Notes under the pieces: model-generated | The model's input: the letters and a program-made list of their open reading frames with translations, nothing else | Database searches by the model: none | What the model was told of the DNA's origin: nothing | Shown: in pieces, positions 1 to 8,189 of the stretch | Layout: every line of letters begins with the position of its first letter | Position numbering within the stretch: position 1 is the first letter of the stretch | Assembly: GCA_900551755.1 (NCBI GenBank) | Contig: URXK01000006.1 | Coordinates: 25,212 to 89,211 of the forward strand | From: an uncultured Eubacterium sp. | GTDB taxonomy: Bacteria > Bacillota > Clostridia > Lachnospirales > CAG-274 | Direction of reading: 5' to 3' | DNA: 64,000 nt | Made by a program: the position numbers and the translations under genes

Positions 1-1026
1 ACCTTTATTTGCACTGCTTTCAAACATTGAAGAACCAATATAGTTTCTTTTTGAACTTGAATTGTCACATTTATTTAAAACGCTTTCTTCAACAATATTT
101 TCATCAAAAGGTACAGAAACTTCTTTATCTAAGCCATAAGAAAATTTACTTTCTTTTTCCGAGCCAAATTTACTTTCTTTTGATTTTTCAAAATCCGCCA
201 ACTCGTCATTTTCATAAGATAATGTAAATTGGGAGTAAGCTGTATTAATATCTGTTTGCGAACTACTGTCATTGTTTTTTCTTCTTAAAGACCTCTTTGG
301 TGAAATCTCATTTTCTTTCAAAGAAACATATTTCACATCATCAAAATCAGTTGTGCCGTCTGTTTCAAAATTATGAAAATCCGTGTGTGTACCCGAACTG
401 TATCCATTTTGGATACATTGTGTATCCACGTTGTATCCATTCTGGATATGTTTTGTATCCAAGCTGTATCCATTTTGGATACAACTCTGTGTGGATACTT
501 CATCACTTATTGAAGAAGTTTGCTCGGTGACAAACTTTTCATAACTTTGTTTAAAAAGTTCAGTTTCACTGTTATTAAGATTTTGAAAATCAACTTTTGT
601 ATCAGGATTATATACATCTTGCGTATTGGGTTGTATACTTTCCTTTGACTTAATAATAACCGCCGATGTTTTCAATGTGTCTGCATAACGATTTGATTTT
701 GCGTTTTCATTAACTCTTATTCGTTTTCTTTCGGTATCCACTTTCGGACAAGTTGTCCTATTGTTTGATAATTCGTTTTCAAGAGAGCCGATATTCTCAT
801 TTTCAAAATCAGCATTATTAATATCAGTGTTTTTATTAATATCAGCACTATCATTATCGACATATTCACCTATAAGCTCAGAATAAGACTTTGCCTTATC
901 TTTTTTCCTTTTTCTTTTTCTGTTCCGCTTATTTTTGTTTTCTTTATTTTCTGTTTCATCTTCAATATTTTCAAATAAAGAAGTGTTATTGTTTTCAGAC
1001 TTATCTTCAAATTTAACATTATCCAA
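1..1026 (-). CDS. Mobile-element protein, N-terminal part only (runs off left edge)
   Basis: An open frame reads leftward from a TTG at 1026 to base 1 (342 codons) with no stop. The start is supported by an AAGGGGTGA ribosome site 7-8 bases upstream and by its position 15 bases after the VirB4 stop; an in-frame TTG at 1029 is an alternative. The visible protein is very polar, rich in Asn, Asp, Ser, Glu and Lys, with a basic cluster near residues 32-44 and three 11-residue repeats (each with the core IQNGY) near residues 180-210. No enzyme domain is visible. In related elements the gene after virB4 often encodes a CD1108-type cell-wall hydrolase whose N-terminus is low-complexity; this could be that gene, but the diagnostic domain would lie outside the window. 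Confidence 0.7.
   Translation of the reverse strand, partial: MDNVKFEDKSENNNTSLFENIEDETENKENKNKRNRKRKRKKDKAKSYSELIGEYVDNDSADINKNTDINNADFENENIGSLENELSNNRTTCPKVDTERKRIRVNENAKSNRYADTLKTSAVIIKSKESIQPNTQDVYNPDTKVDFQNLNNSETELFKQSYEKFVTEQTSSISDEVSTQSCIQNGYSLDTKHIQNGYNVDTQCIQNGYSSGTHTDFHNFETDGTTDFDDVKYVSLKENEISPKRSLRRKNNDSSSQTDINTAYSQFTLSYENDELADFEKSKESKFGSEKESKFSYGLDKEVSVPFDENIVEESVLNKCDNSSSKRNYIGSSMFESSANKG
397..498. repeat. Three 33-bp tandem repeats, each with a GTATCC...GGATAC inverted repeat
   Basis: Repeat units begin at 400, 433 and 466. Each holds GTATCC, five bases, then GGATAC (GGATAT in the middle unit), so each is itself a small palindrome; single extra copies of the hexamer occur at 422, 455 and 493. 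The array is in frame with the partial gene on the minus strand and encodes 11-residue repeats. Confidence 0.8.
741..763. repeat. Element palindrome copy 1 (GGACAAGTTGTCC)
   Basis: Core GGACAAGTTGTCC with the left CTTTC flank intact and the right flank diverged. It lies inside the partial coding region at the left edge, unlike the other copies. Confidence 0.75.
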
Positions 1027-1041
1027 CAAAATCACCCCTTA

Positions 1042-3432
1042 TCATTCTTTTCTAAGAATTCTATCTCTAGGGTCAGTAGATATTAGCTTATAAATTTGAG
1101 TATTTTTAGGCACAACATTTGAAAAAGGGATTATATCGGCATTGTATTTAAACAAACCCACACCTTGTCTATTCATTGCTAAGTATTCTGTCTGATATTC
1201 AGTAAGTTGCAGTTTTTTACTCAAAACATTCAAATCATCTGCACCTTGTGAGAGCAAAGTCAAAAACAATGTATTGTCAAATATATTATTAACTTCGGGG
1301 CTAAGCAGGAAATCTTTTACATTCTGAGTAATTCCTGTAGGAATACCTCCCCACTTTCTGAAACGTTTCCAAAAGTCAACCATATAAGACGCTGTTTGAG
1401 GGTGGTTGAGCAATATATGGAACTCATCGATATAAGTCCAAGTCGAAATGTTATCGTCAAAATTCTTAGCCACCCTTGCCCATATAAAATCAATGACAAT
1501 CAACATTGTAATCGCAAGTTCTCGCTTATTGTTAAGCAGCTCCTTTAAATTGAAACTGATAATTCTGCTTTTAAGATTAACATTTGTTTGGTGGTTCAAA
1601 TAATCATCATCGCCGCCAACATAATAATCAATATAAGGCACAATAAATTCTGCCGCTGCCCTATTTTGTTTTTTAAGACTTTTGTATACATCTTCAAGTA
1701 TAGGCATTCTGTCTATCTTTTGATTTTTATACTCATCAAATACCTCTGCTATAGAGTGTTTGATAGAACTTCGTATATCACCCGATACGGAATATCCACT
1801 GCCTAAAAGCATTTGCTCTACAATAGTTTCAAAAAAGCCGATTTTGGCTGTAATTGGGTTAGATGAATATGTATAGCTTATATCAAACATATTTATATAA
1901 TCTTTTGATGTAGGTGCAAGCCTAATAACTTGTCCGCCAAGACTTTCAACCAAAGGTGTATACTCACCCTCCGGGTCTATTATATAAATATAGTCGTTTG
2001 TAACTAAATACGCTTTCAGTATTTCCAGCTTTGTCATAAAGCTCTTGCCCATACCGGGAGCACCTAGTATTAAACCATTAGGGTTAGGTAGCTCTTTTTC
2101 ACCTTTACGGTCAAAAACAATAACATTTTTCGATATTGCATTTGTACCATAATACAATGCCTCCGGTGACGTAGAGTTCAACTCTTTGGTTGTGAACGGC
2201 TCAAAAATAGCTAAAGTAAATGTTGTAAGATTACGCTTAAACTGCTCAAGTTTATTAAATGCTATCGGCAAAGAATTGATAAACCCCTCTTCCTGCATAT
2301 AATTGAGTTTCTGCAATCTGTTGCTGCTCCTTACAACAATACTTCTTAGCTTGTCCCACTCAACATTTAAAGTATCAATACTATTTGCAGAATTCATAAC
2401 AGTGACTGTAACCCAAAACATTTTCTCATTTGTATTTTCCAATTTAGTAAGCAGCATATCAATGCCCTCGCTGTTTTTCTTAACATTAGGAGAGGCAAGA
2501 CTTGAATCATAAAACTTTGCTACTGATTTTTGCTGTTCAGCAATCAATCGTGCATTACAAGTAACCCACTTGTTTCTAATCATACTAAGTGCTTTTTCCT
2601 GTTCAATGACCTCAATATGAAAATTTATGCAAACATTAATTTCAGAGCTTATTAAATCATTCAAAAGCCTATCACTCAGCTTATTTGCTATAATATGATA
2701 TGTTGAAACTCTATTAAAAACATTATCAATCTTAAAGTAGTCAGGCATATATTCTATTGTGTTAATTTGCAGCATTTTATTAACATCAACCTTTTCAATA
2801 TTTATCGGAATATTACAATGATTGGTTAATTCCTTGCCCTTAACAATAGCTCTGAACAAATCTATATATTCATTTCTATCAAGAATATCTGATACAACTT
2901 TTAGTCTTGATAAATTATTTTGTATGCTTGTAATAATCTGATTAAGTTTCCGCCTTGCCTCTCTAATGTCTTTTGTTTTTACAGAAACAATATAATATCT
3001 TTTTTTAACAATACCGTGACTTGATGTATTAATTTGAGATGAAATAATATCCGAATATTCACTTCTCAAATAATCATATCCATCGCCTTTATTTTTAAGC
3101 AATATCGACCTATTATGCTTTTGCGTTGAACCTCTTTGATTAAAACAAAGCATTTCAATATCATAAGCATCTTCAGTGAAACCATTGATAAGTTCTACAA
3201 GCCTTTCAAGTATAAACACTTTGTCACTATCATTTTTTAAAACATAATTAGTATCGTTAAAATAAAGACAACTGCAATATATATCATCAGGGAGTTCAAT
3301 AATGCCATCGCCATAACAGTATCCCACAGGCAAATCTACTGTATATGGCAACGGTTTACTTTCATTGAATACTTTTTCAATGATTTTGGTTTTTAAGCCT
3401 TCAAATTTACTTGAATTATTATTTTTTGCCAT
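1042..3432 (-). CDS. virB4: VirB4-type conjugative transfer ATPase
   Basis: Energises assembly or operation of the type IV secretion channel at the inner face of the membrane. The frame is open from 3456, but the ATG there sits within the ribosome site; GAGGAGGGG precedes the ATG at 3432, giving 796 residues and a 14-bp overlap with the PrgI gene upstream. Walker A GAPGMGKS lies near residue 460 and a Walker B-like YIDEFHILL near 665. The N-terminal half, with little sequence character, matches the usual VirB4/TraE layout, and about 800 residues is normal for the family. The order PrgI-VirB4 is typical of Gram-positive ICEs. Family assignment is firm; this start is preferred over 3456 on spacing. 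Confidence 0.93.
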   Translation of the reverse strand: MAKNNNSSKFEGLKTKIIEKVFNESKPLPYTVDLPVGYCYGDGIIELPDDIYCSCLYFNDTNYVLKNDSDKVFILERLVELINGFTEDAYDIEMLCFNQRGSTQKHNRSILLKNKGDGYDYLRSEYSDIISSQINTSSHGIVKKRYYIVSVKTKDIREARRKLNQIITSIQNNLSRLKVVSDILDRNEYIDLFRAIVKGKELTNHCNIPINIEKVDVNKMLQINTIEYMPDYFKIDNVFNRVSTYHIIANKLSDRLLNDLISSEINVCINFHIEVIEQEKALSMIRNKWVTCNARLIAEQQKSVAKFYDSSLASPNVKKNSEGIDMLLTKLENTNEKMFWVTVTVMNSANSIDTLNVEWDKLRSIVVRSSNRLQKLNYMQEEGFINSLPIAFNKLEQFKRNLTTFTLAIFEPFTTKELNSTSPEALYYGTNAISKNVIVFDRKGEKELPNPNGLILGAPGMGKSFMTKLEILKAYLVTNDYIYIIDPEGEYTPLVESLGGQVIRLAPTSKDYINMFDISYTYSSNPITAKIGFFETIVEQMLLGSGYSVSGDIRSSIKHSIAEVFDEYKNQKIDRMPILEDVYKSLKKQNRAAAEFIVPYIDYYVGGDDDYLNHQTNVNLKSRIISFNLKELLNNKRELAITMLIVIDFIWARVAKNFDDNISTWTYIDEFHILLNHPQTASYMVDFWKRFRKWGGIPTGITQNVKDFLLSPEVNNIFDNTLFLTLLSQGADDLNVLSKKLQLTEYQTEYLAMNRQGVGLFKYNADIIPFSNVVPKNTQIYKLISTDPRDRILRKE

Positions 3433-3757
3433 TTTTATTATTACTCCCCTCCTCATTTATTTTTTTGTTTACTCTCTTTTGAGGCAGAAATTTAAATCTC
3501 AGCTTATACCAAACGTATTTTTCAAGCGACATATTCTGTATTTCTGTTTCACAAATTATAAAAATCGGTGGCAATAACACCGCTAAAATTAAAGCTGCAG
3601 CTTTAAAACTTACACTTCTGCCCACAGTAATAAAAAGCAGAAACGCTATTACTAACGCAATTCCTATAAATATTAACTGCCTTAAGGTAAAGTTAGCAAA
3701 CCACTGTTTTTTTATATTTGTTATATCAATATTGTTATTTACCCTTTGATTAGCCAT
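3419..3757 (-). CDS. PrgI-family membrane protein of the conjugation machine
   Basis: A 112-residue protein with two adjacent hydrophobic segments at about residues 28-48 and 52-70 and a basic C-terminus, the usual PrgI shape. PrgI-family proteins are membrane components of Gram-positive type IV secretion (VirB3-like in position). A strong TTAGGAGGTG site precedes the ATG. The end overlaps the VirB4 start by 14 bp, which suggests translational coupling. It sits between the TrbL-like gene and virB4, the standard place in these elements. Confidence 0.88.
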   Translation of the reverse strand: MANQRVNNNIDITNIKKQWFANFTLRQLIFIGIALVIAFLLFITVGRSVSFKAAALILAVLLPPIFIICETEIQNMSLEKYVWYKLRFKFLPQKRVNKKINEEGSNNKNGKK

Positions 3758-3773
3758 AAATCACACCTCCTAA

Positions 3774-4748
3774 TTAATGAGCCTGAACTATTGATTTTGC
3801 AATGCTTTCTGTTTTGAATAAAGCAACTATCAAAATAAATGATACCAAAATTAGTTGTGTTGACAATTTGTCCCAATCTGAATACATCGTTGTAAATGCC
3901 GTACTCATATATCCAAAGAATATTGCATACACCGCAACTATCAGTATTAATTGAACACCAAACGCTGCCATAGTTTTAATATAATTAGTACCAATCTGTC
4001 CCCATTCTTGTTTGAGCGGCATTAAAGGTACAGCCATAGGAGCCATAAGCATATGCATATAAATATAGACAAATCGGCAAACTATTATAAACTGCGTTAC
4101 AGGATACAGAAGTTTAGCACATATTGATGCTATAAAAGCAGCAAACCAAAAAGATATAGCATTACCAAGCGTTGAACTTTCGCCGTCATACAGATTTTTT
4201 GCAGCCGTCCTCATAGTTTCAAAGTTTGAATCGTTAAATGCACTTTTTGCTCCGTCACTCGAAATCATATTAGTCATAGCAACAGCAGCCGATGTTGTAA
4301 AGTCAAATATTACATTTATTATCTCAAACGAGTATGTTATTAAAAGCATAGATATAAGATACTTGCCTGTCCATTTGATTATCAGTTCGGGACTGTTTTC
4401 TACCACCTTATTTTCATTTAAAAATGTAGTAACTAATTCATAGGTCATTAAAAAAGAAAACAAAACAACCGCAATAGGCAGAATACACTCATCACTCATA
4501 CGCTTTATGACTTCATATATCGGGCCTAATGTGCCGTCAGCCGAACCGACAGCTCTATATGCTGTTTCGGGAACAGATTTTGGAATTATATTTGATAAAT
4601 CTGATGATACAATCTCTTTCAATTTATTAAATAACCCCTCGTAAAGGTCTAACGATATATCAATGATTGCCGTTTGAAACCACTTTGAAACTTGATTTAA
4701 AAGTGAATCCAAAGGATTTATACTTACAAGGAAAGGCATAACGCCCAT
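3774..4748 (-). CDS. TrbL/VirB6-like polytopic conjugation protein
   Basis: 324 residues with an amphipathic N-terminal region followed by roughly six membrane segments (about residues 90-110, 130-155, 190-220, 225-250, 260-285, 295-315). This is the layout of the TrbL/VirB6-like channel components of Clostridial ICEs. TTGGAGGTGATG precedes the ATG. The gene lies between the Maff2 gene and the PrgI gene, 16 bp from the latter. There is no catalytic motif and none is expected. Assigned from topology, length and gene order rather than a signature motif. Confidence 0.82.
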   Translation of the reverse strand: MGVMPFLVSINPLDSLLNQVSKWFQTAIIDISLDLYEGLFNKLKEIVSSDLSNIIPKSVPETAYRAVGSADGTLGPIYEVIKRMSDECILPIAVVLFSFLMTYELVTTFLNENKVVENSPELIIKWTGKYLISMLLITYSFEIINVIFDFTTSAAVAMTNMISSDGAKSAFNDSNFETMRTAAKNLYDGESSTLGNAISFWFAAFIASICAKLLYPVTQFIIVCRFVYIYMHMLMAPMAVPLMPLKQEWGQIGTNYIKTMAAFGVQLILIVAVYAIFFGYMSTAFTTMYSDWDKLSTQLILVSFILIVALFKTESIAKSIVQAH

Positions 4749-4778
4749 AGCATCACCTCCAATACAGAATATTAACCA

Positions 4779-5120
4779 TTAAGATACAAACGCCTTAATG
4801 CCTGCAACTACTGCTACACCAAATCCTATAAGACCTATGCCTACACCTACATATCTTGAACCCTCATTTGATTCACCTGCCTGCATATCTTTTGAACCCA
4901 TAATCCACTTAAAGATACCGACAACAATGCTTATACCGCCAATTGCACCGATTGTTATGCCGATGTAATCTGCACCCGTATCAAATATAGTTTTAGATGC
5001 GTCTACATTGACAGTCAATGCATACGCTGATACATTGTTGTAAATCAATGCAATTAATAATGCGATAGAATTTCTAACTCTACTTGTACAAGAATTAAAT
5101 AATTTTTTTACGTTTACCAT
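4779..5120 (-). CDS. Maff2-family small membrane protein
   Basis: 113 residues. A cleavable-looking hydrophobic N-terminus (residues 15-35) is followed by two Gly-rich membrane segments (about 48-70 and 90-112) joined by the polar loop MGSKDMQAGESNEGSRYVG. This is characteristic of Maff2 proteins, which sit between virD4 and trbL in Tn1549/CTn-type elements and resemble VirB2/TrbC pilin-like proteins in size and topology. GAAAGGAG precedes the ATG. The pilin-like role is inference. Confidence 0.85.
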   Translation of the reverse strand: MVNVKKLFNSCTSRVRNSIALLIALIYNNVSAYALTVNVDASKTIFDTGADYIGITIGAIGGISIVVGIFKWIMGSKDMQAGESNEGSRYVGVGIGLIGFGVAVVAGIKAFVS

Positions 5121-5137
5121 AATTTTCTCCTTTCAAA

Positions 5138-7216
5138 TCACATATACTTAACAACGTCAGGATTATTTTCAACATTGTTTTGTATTCTTTTATTTTTTAA
5201 ATAAACTTTAAAATTAAAATACTTATCAGATGTATCAGCCAAATACTTATATCTCTTATGGTCAGTAATATCATACTTCACAGAGTAAAACGGCTTTAGA
5301 CCTGATATAAGGCAAATGCACTTATTACTTGGCATTTTAAATATTTCATCAGGTGTCATAAGTTCTCTGCCCAACTTTTGGTGATTAACACTTTCAGATT
5401 TTTGATTGCTGTATGTTTTTGACTGTGTATATGAATCAACTGTTTCTTTACCCATTTTTTCAGATATAACTTTCAAAAGTTCCAAATCGGTTGAACCTAA
5501 GAATAGCATTGTTTGACAGCAGTTTTCTATAGTTGCCCACGTTTTATCATAAACAGCTTTTAACTGACTTTGTGCCTGCAAAAAAATAGAAGCAGATATA
5601 TTACGACTTCGTATAGTAGAAATCTTTTTATCAAAGTCAGGAATCAAACCAATATTAGCAAACTCGTCTAATAAAAAATGAACGTGAACAGGGAGTTCGC
5701 CGCTATAATCCATATCTGCTGTGTGACAAATAACAGTAAAAAGTTGATAATACATAAGCGTAGTGATAAAATCAAATGTGCTGTCTGTATCAGATGTAAT
5801 AATAAACAATGCCGTCTTTGTATCCGCTCGACCTATCGAATCGAAATCCATTTCATCAGCCGACAGTAAATATTTGATATTGCCTACACTTAACGGCGAT
5901 AGCCTTGCTGCACAAGATACAAGAATTGATTTAGCCGTTTTGCCTGCGGCAAGTTTATACTCCCTATATTTATCTACAGGTAAGCAACCGTTACCGCCTA
6001 CAAAATGCAGCTTCTCCATATATGGATACCTCTTTTTAACCTCTGCAATTTGTGCTGCAAGATTATCGAATCGCCTAGTTTGCTCTTTTACTCTTTTATT
6101 AAGCACATCGTCATTACAATTAACATTCCACTTCGGATATAATTCACTTATCACTTTGTCAGGGTCCTCAAGATATTTTGGAAGATATTCTAAATCTCTA
6201 AACATAATATCTACCTTGTTTAAAGCATCTTCCTTATCTTCATAGACTTTGCTTTCTCTTATCATTTCCATCATAGTGAATATTGAGCGGTTTTCCGATT
6301 TAGGACAAGTATAGAAGATGTAACTCAAGTATGCTAAATACATTAATGTTTCTGCATTCTTCCAAAACTCATCACCGGATTGACTTGTTTCATTCACTTT
6401 TTTACCTATCTGCAAAAGAATTTGAGCTGTAGATAAAACATTTTCCTCTGTCCTTATGTAATGAAAAGGATTATACTTGTTAGATGCTGTCATATCTTTT
6501 AAGTTAAGCACTCTTATATCATAGCCATTAGCTTTTAGCAGATGTCCAACTTTTTCAAGTGTAGTACCCTTTGGGTCAGTCACTATATACGAGCCAAACA
6601 TTTGCATAATATTAGGCTGTGCATAGCCCCTTGTTTTTCCTGTACCGGGAGCACCGTAAATAACAACATTCTTGTTTTTTGATAATTCAGGGTGTCCCTT
6701 TGGTGGGTGAAGTGCTGTAGATAATCTTTCCGTTCTTGTCAGAATGAGATTATAGTCATCATTTTTATTTATAAACGGCTTTATATCTTCCTCATTGCCC
6801 CACGTTGCCGAACCGTACTCTATACCGTCTTTAACATTTTTATTCCGCTTGTAGCAAAGTTTCAAAACTTTCAAAGAAAAAAATGTCATTATTCCTGCTA
6901 TAAATGGTACAGGAGCAATGCTTGGTATAGGATATAAAAACAACCGTAAAACACTGCCTGTGAATACAGACATAGCCTCAATATAGTTATCAGTCAAGGC
7001 AATACAAAGAAAGTAATAACCAAGCGTTTTATTAACAAAATAGGAGGCAAGTAAAATCCACGCATTATCTATAAGATATTCTTTTTTTGTTTTATCTTTA
7101 AAATCAAGCAGCAGTTCAAGTTTACCCATAACAATGTCAAAGAATTTATTGTTTTTTCTTTGGTTATTAACAGCAATTTTTATATCACTCAAAATTTTGT
7201 TTAAGTCATTTGACAA
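5138..7216 (-). CDS. virD4: VirD4/TraG-type coupling ATPase
   Basis: Couples the DNA-relaxase complex to the secretion channel. 692 residues, starting at a TTG (7216) behind AAGGAGATG; no better ATG is nearby. Two membrane segments lie around residues 50-75 and 90-120. Walker A GAPGTGKT is near residue 187 and Walker B-like FLLDEFANIG near 513, followed by the conserved stretch with KKISTIRSRNIS and QAQSQLKAVY. The length fits the family. It lies directly after the PcfB-like gene (13 bp), matching the PcfB-PcfC pairing known in conjugative plasmids. No relaxase is visible in the window, so the partner that delivers DNA is presumably encoded to the left. Confidence 0.95.
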   Translation of the reverse strand: MSNDLNKILSDIKIAVNNQRKNNKFFDIVMGKLELLLDFKDKTKKEYLIDNAWILLASYFVNKTLGYYFLCIALTDNYIEAMSVFTGSVLRLFLYPIPSIAPVPFIAGIMTFFSLKVLKLCYKRNKNVKDGIEYGSATWGNEEDIKPFINKNDDYNLILTRTERLSTALHPPKGHPELSKNKNVVIYGAPGTGKTRGYAQPNIMQMFGSYIVTDPKGTTLEKVGHLLKANGYDIRVLNLKDMTASNKYNPFHYIRTEENVLSTAQILLQIGKKVNETSQSGDEFWKNAETLMYLAYLSYIFYTCPKSENRSIFTMMEMIRESKVYEDKEDALNKVDIMFRDLEYLPKYLEDPDKVISELYPKWNVNCNDDVLNKRVKEQTRRFDNLAAQIAEVKKRYPYMEKLHFVGGNGCLPVDKYREYKLAAGKTAKSILVSCAARLSPLSVGNIKYLLSADEMDFDSIGRADTKTALFIITSDTDSTFDFITTLMYYQLFTVICHTADMDYSGELPVHVHFLLDEFANIGLIPDFDKKISTIRSRNISASIFLQAQSQLKAVYDKTWATIENCCQTMLFLGSTDLELLKVISEKMGKETVDSYTQSKTYSNQKSESVNHQKLGRELMTPDEIFKMPSNKCICLISGLKPFYSVKYDITDHKRYKYLADTSDKYFNFKVYLKNKRIQNNVENNPDVVKYM

Positions 7217-7228
7217 TAAATCATCTCC

Positions 7229-8116
7229 TTAAAGCGACACATCTCTTTGTTTGGATTGAGCTATATCCCTATTATCGAGTTCCGCATTATGTGCTTGAGC
7301 CTCGAACTCTGCTCTTTCAAATACAGAATTGATATCCATATCCTCCTCCGTTATAGGAGTATCGTCCTTAAACTTTTCAAATAATGCTTTTCTGAACGCT
7401 TGTATCTTCGATTCAGCCTTACCAAGTAAAGCATCTTTTGTTTTGTTATCTTTTGTTTTTTGTATACCTTGTTCGGCAGTGTTTAGCATAGAGTTTTTTA
7501 AATCAGCAATACCATCAGTCAATATTTCTGTTACACTCTTATCCGATAAGTTGCTTTCTTTATATGTTGACTTTTGCTCTTTATCTATATCTTCTATATC
7601 TGTATCACCTTGTTGCGGTGTTTCAGACTGCTCTTGATATTCCTTCGATTGTTCTTCAACCTCCGTTTTTTCTGCACTGGGTTGTTTATCTTGACTGCTT
7701 TCAGTTTGTGACTGTTCGTTAGTTTTGTCTTGAGTTTTTGACTTATTAAGCTCGTCCATTCTCTTTGTAAATTCACCCATAGCATAATTAACTCTTGAAA
7801 CATCATCTGCCTTGAAATAGATTTTGTAATTATCATTGCCTAAAGACTGCACAGTATACTGAACCTTTGCGGATTTCAAACAATCCTTGAATATATTAAA
7901 TTCTTTTTGGTCGCTGTTATTTTTTACAAATTCATCTAATCTGATATTTTTGTTTTTATCAAAAAATCTTTCAGGCGAAACCTCTCCAACATTTTCAAAT
8001 TGCAGCAAACCTTTTTTCAGAAGTCTAAGCAATGCTTGCAAAAAAGAAACACCATCTCTAAGCCCTCTTATAGTTCCGCTTGCATATCTCATAGTTTCAT
8101 TTGCCAATTCTGACAT
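7229..8116 (-). CDS. PcfB-like (DUF3801) conjugation accessory protein
   Basis: The frame is open from 8161, but that ATG lies inside a terminator hairpin; the ATG at 8116 (residues MSELANET) behind AAAGATGGTG is the likely start, giving 295 residues. Residues about 60-125 contain a DUF3801-like segment ending YKIYFKADDVSRVNYAMGEF. The remainder is a Gln/Glu/Ser/Lys-rich linker and a charged helical C-terminus. PcfB proteins accompany the VirD4-type coupling protein and help present substrate DNA. The gene sits immediately upstream of virD4. The family call is moderate because the N-terminus diverges from better known PcfB proteins. Confidence 0.7.
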   Translation of the reverse strand: MSELANETMRYASGTIRGLRDGVSFLQALLRLLKKGLLQFENVGEVSPERFFDKNKNIRLDEFVKNNSDQKEFNIFKDCLKSAKVQYTVQSLGNDNYKIYFKADDVSRVNYAMGEFTKRMDELNKSKTQDKTNEQSQTESSQDKQPSAEKTEVEEQSKEYQEQSETPQQGDTDIEDIDKEQKSTYKESNLSDKSVTEILTDGIADLKNSMLNTAEQGIQKTKDNKTKDALLGKAESKIQAFRKALFEKFKDDTPITEEDMDINSVFERAEFEAQAHNAELDNRDIAQSKQRDVSL

Positions 8117-8141
8117 TTTTTCACCATCTTTCTTATTTAAA

Positions 8142-8172
8142 AGAGCCTTGCTTTCTAGCAAGGCTCTTTAAT
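8142..8172 (-). terminator. Intrinsic terminator of the giant surface-protein gene
   Basis: AGAGCCTTGC pairs with GCAAGGCTCT (8142-8151 with 8158-8167) around a 6-base loop; on the minus strand it is followed by CTTTTAAAT. It lies just after the stop at 8190 and before the PcfB-like start, so transfer genes beyond it need read-through or their own promoter. The opposite strand has only a short T run. Confidence 0.75.
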
Positions 8173-8189
8173 ATAAAATTCAAATTCAA

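Noticed and set aside
397-498. CRISPR-like spaced repeats
   Set aside because: The repeats are contiguous 33-bp coding units with no unique spacers and no cas genes in the window.
3841-3900. Possible seventh palindrome copy (TGACAATTTGTCCC)
   Set aside because: Only the inner GACAA/TTGTC is shared; the centre and both conserved flanks differ, and it lies inside the TrbL-like gene.
5763-6245. 160-codon plus-strand frame opposite virD4
   Set aside because: Antisense shadow of a well-supported coupling-protein gene, with no ribosome site.
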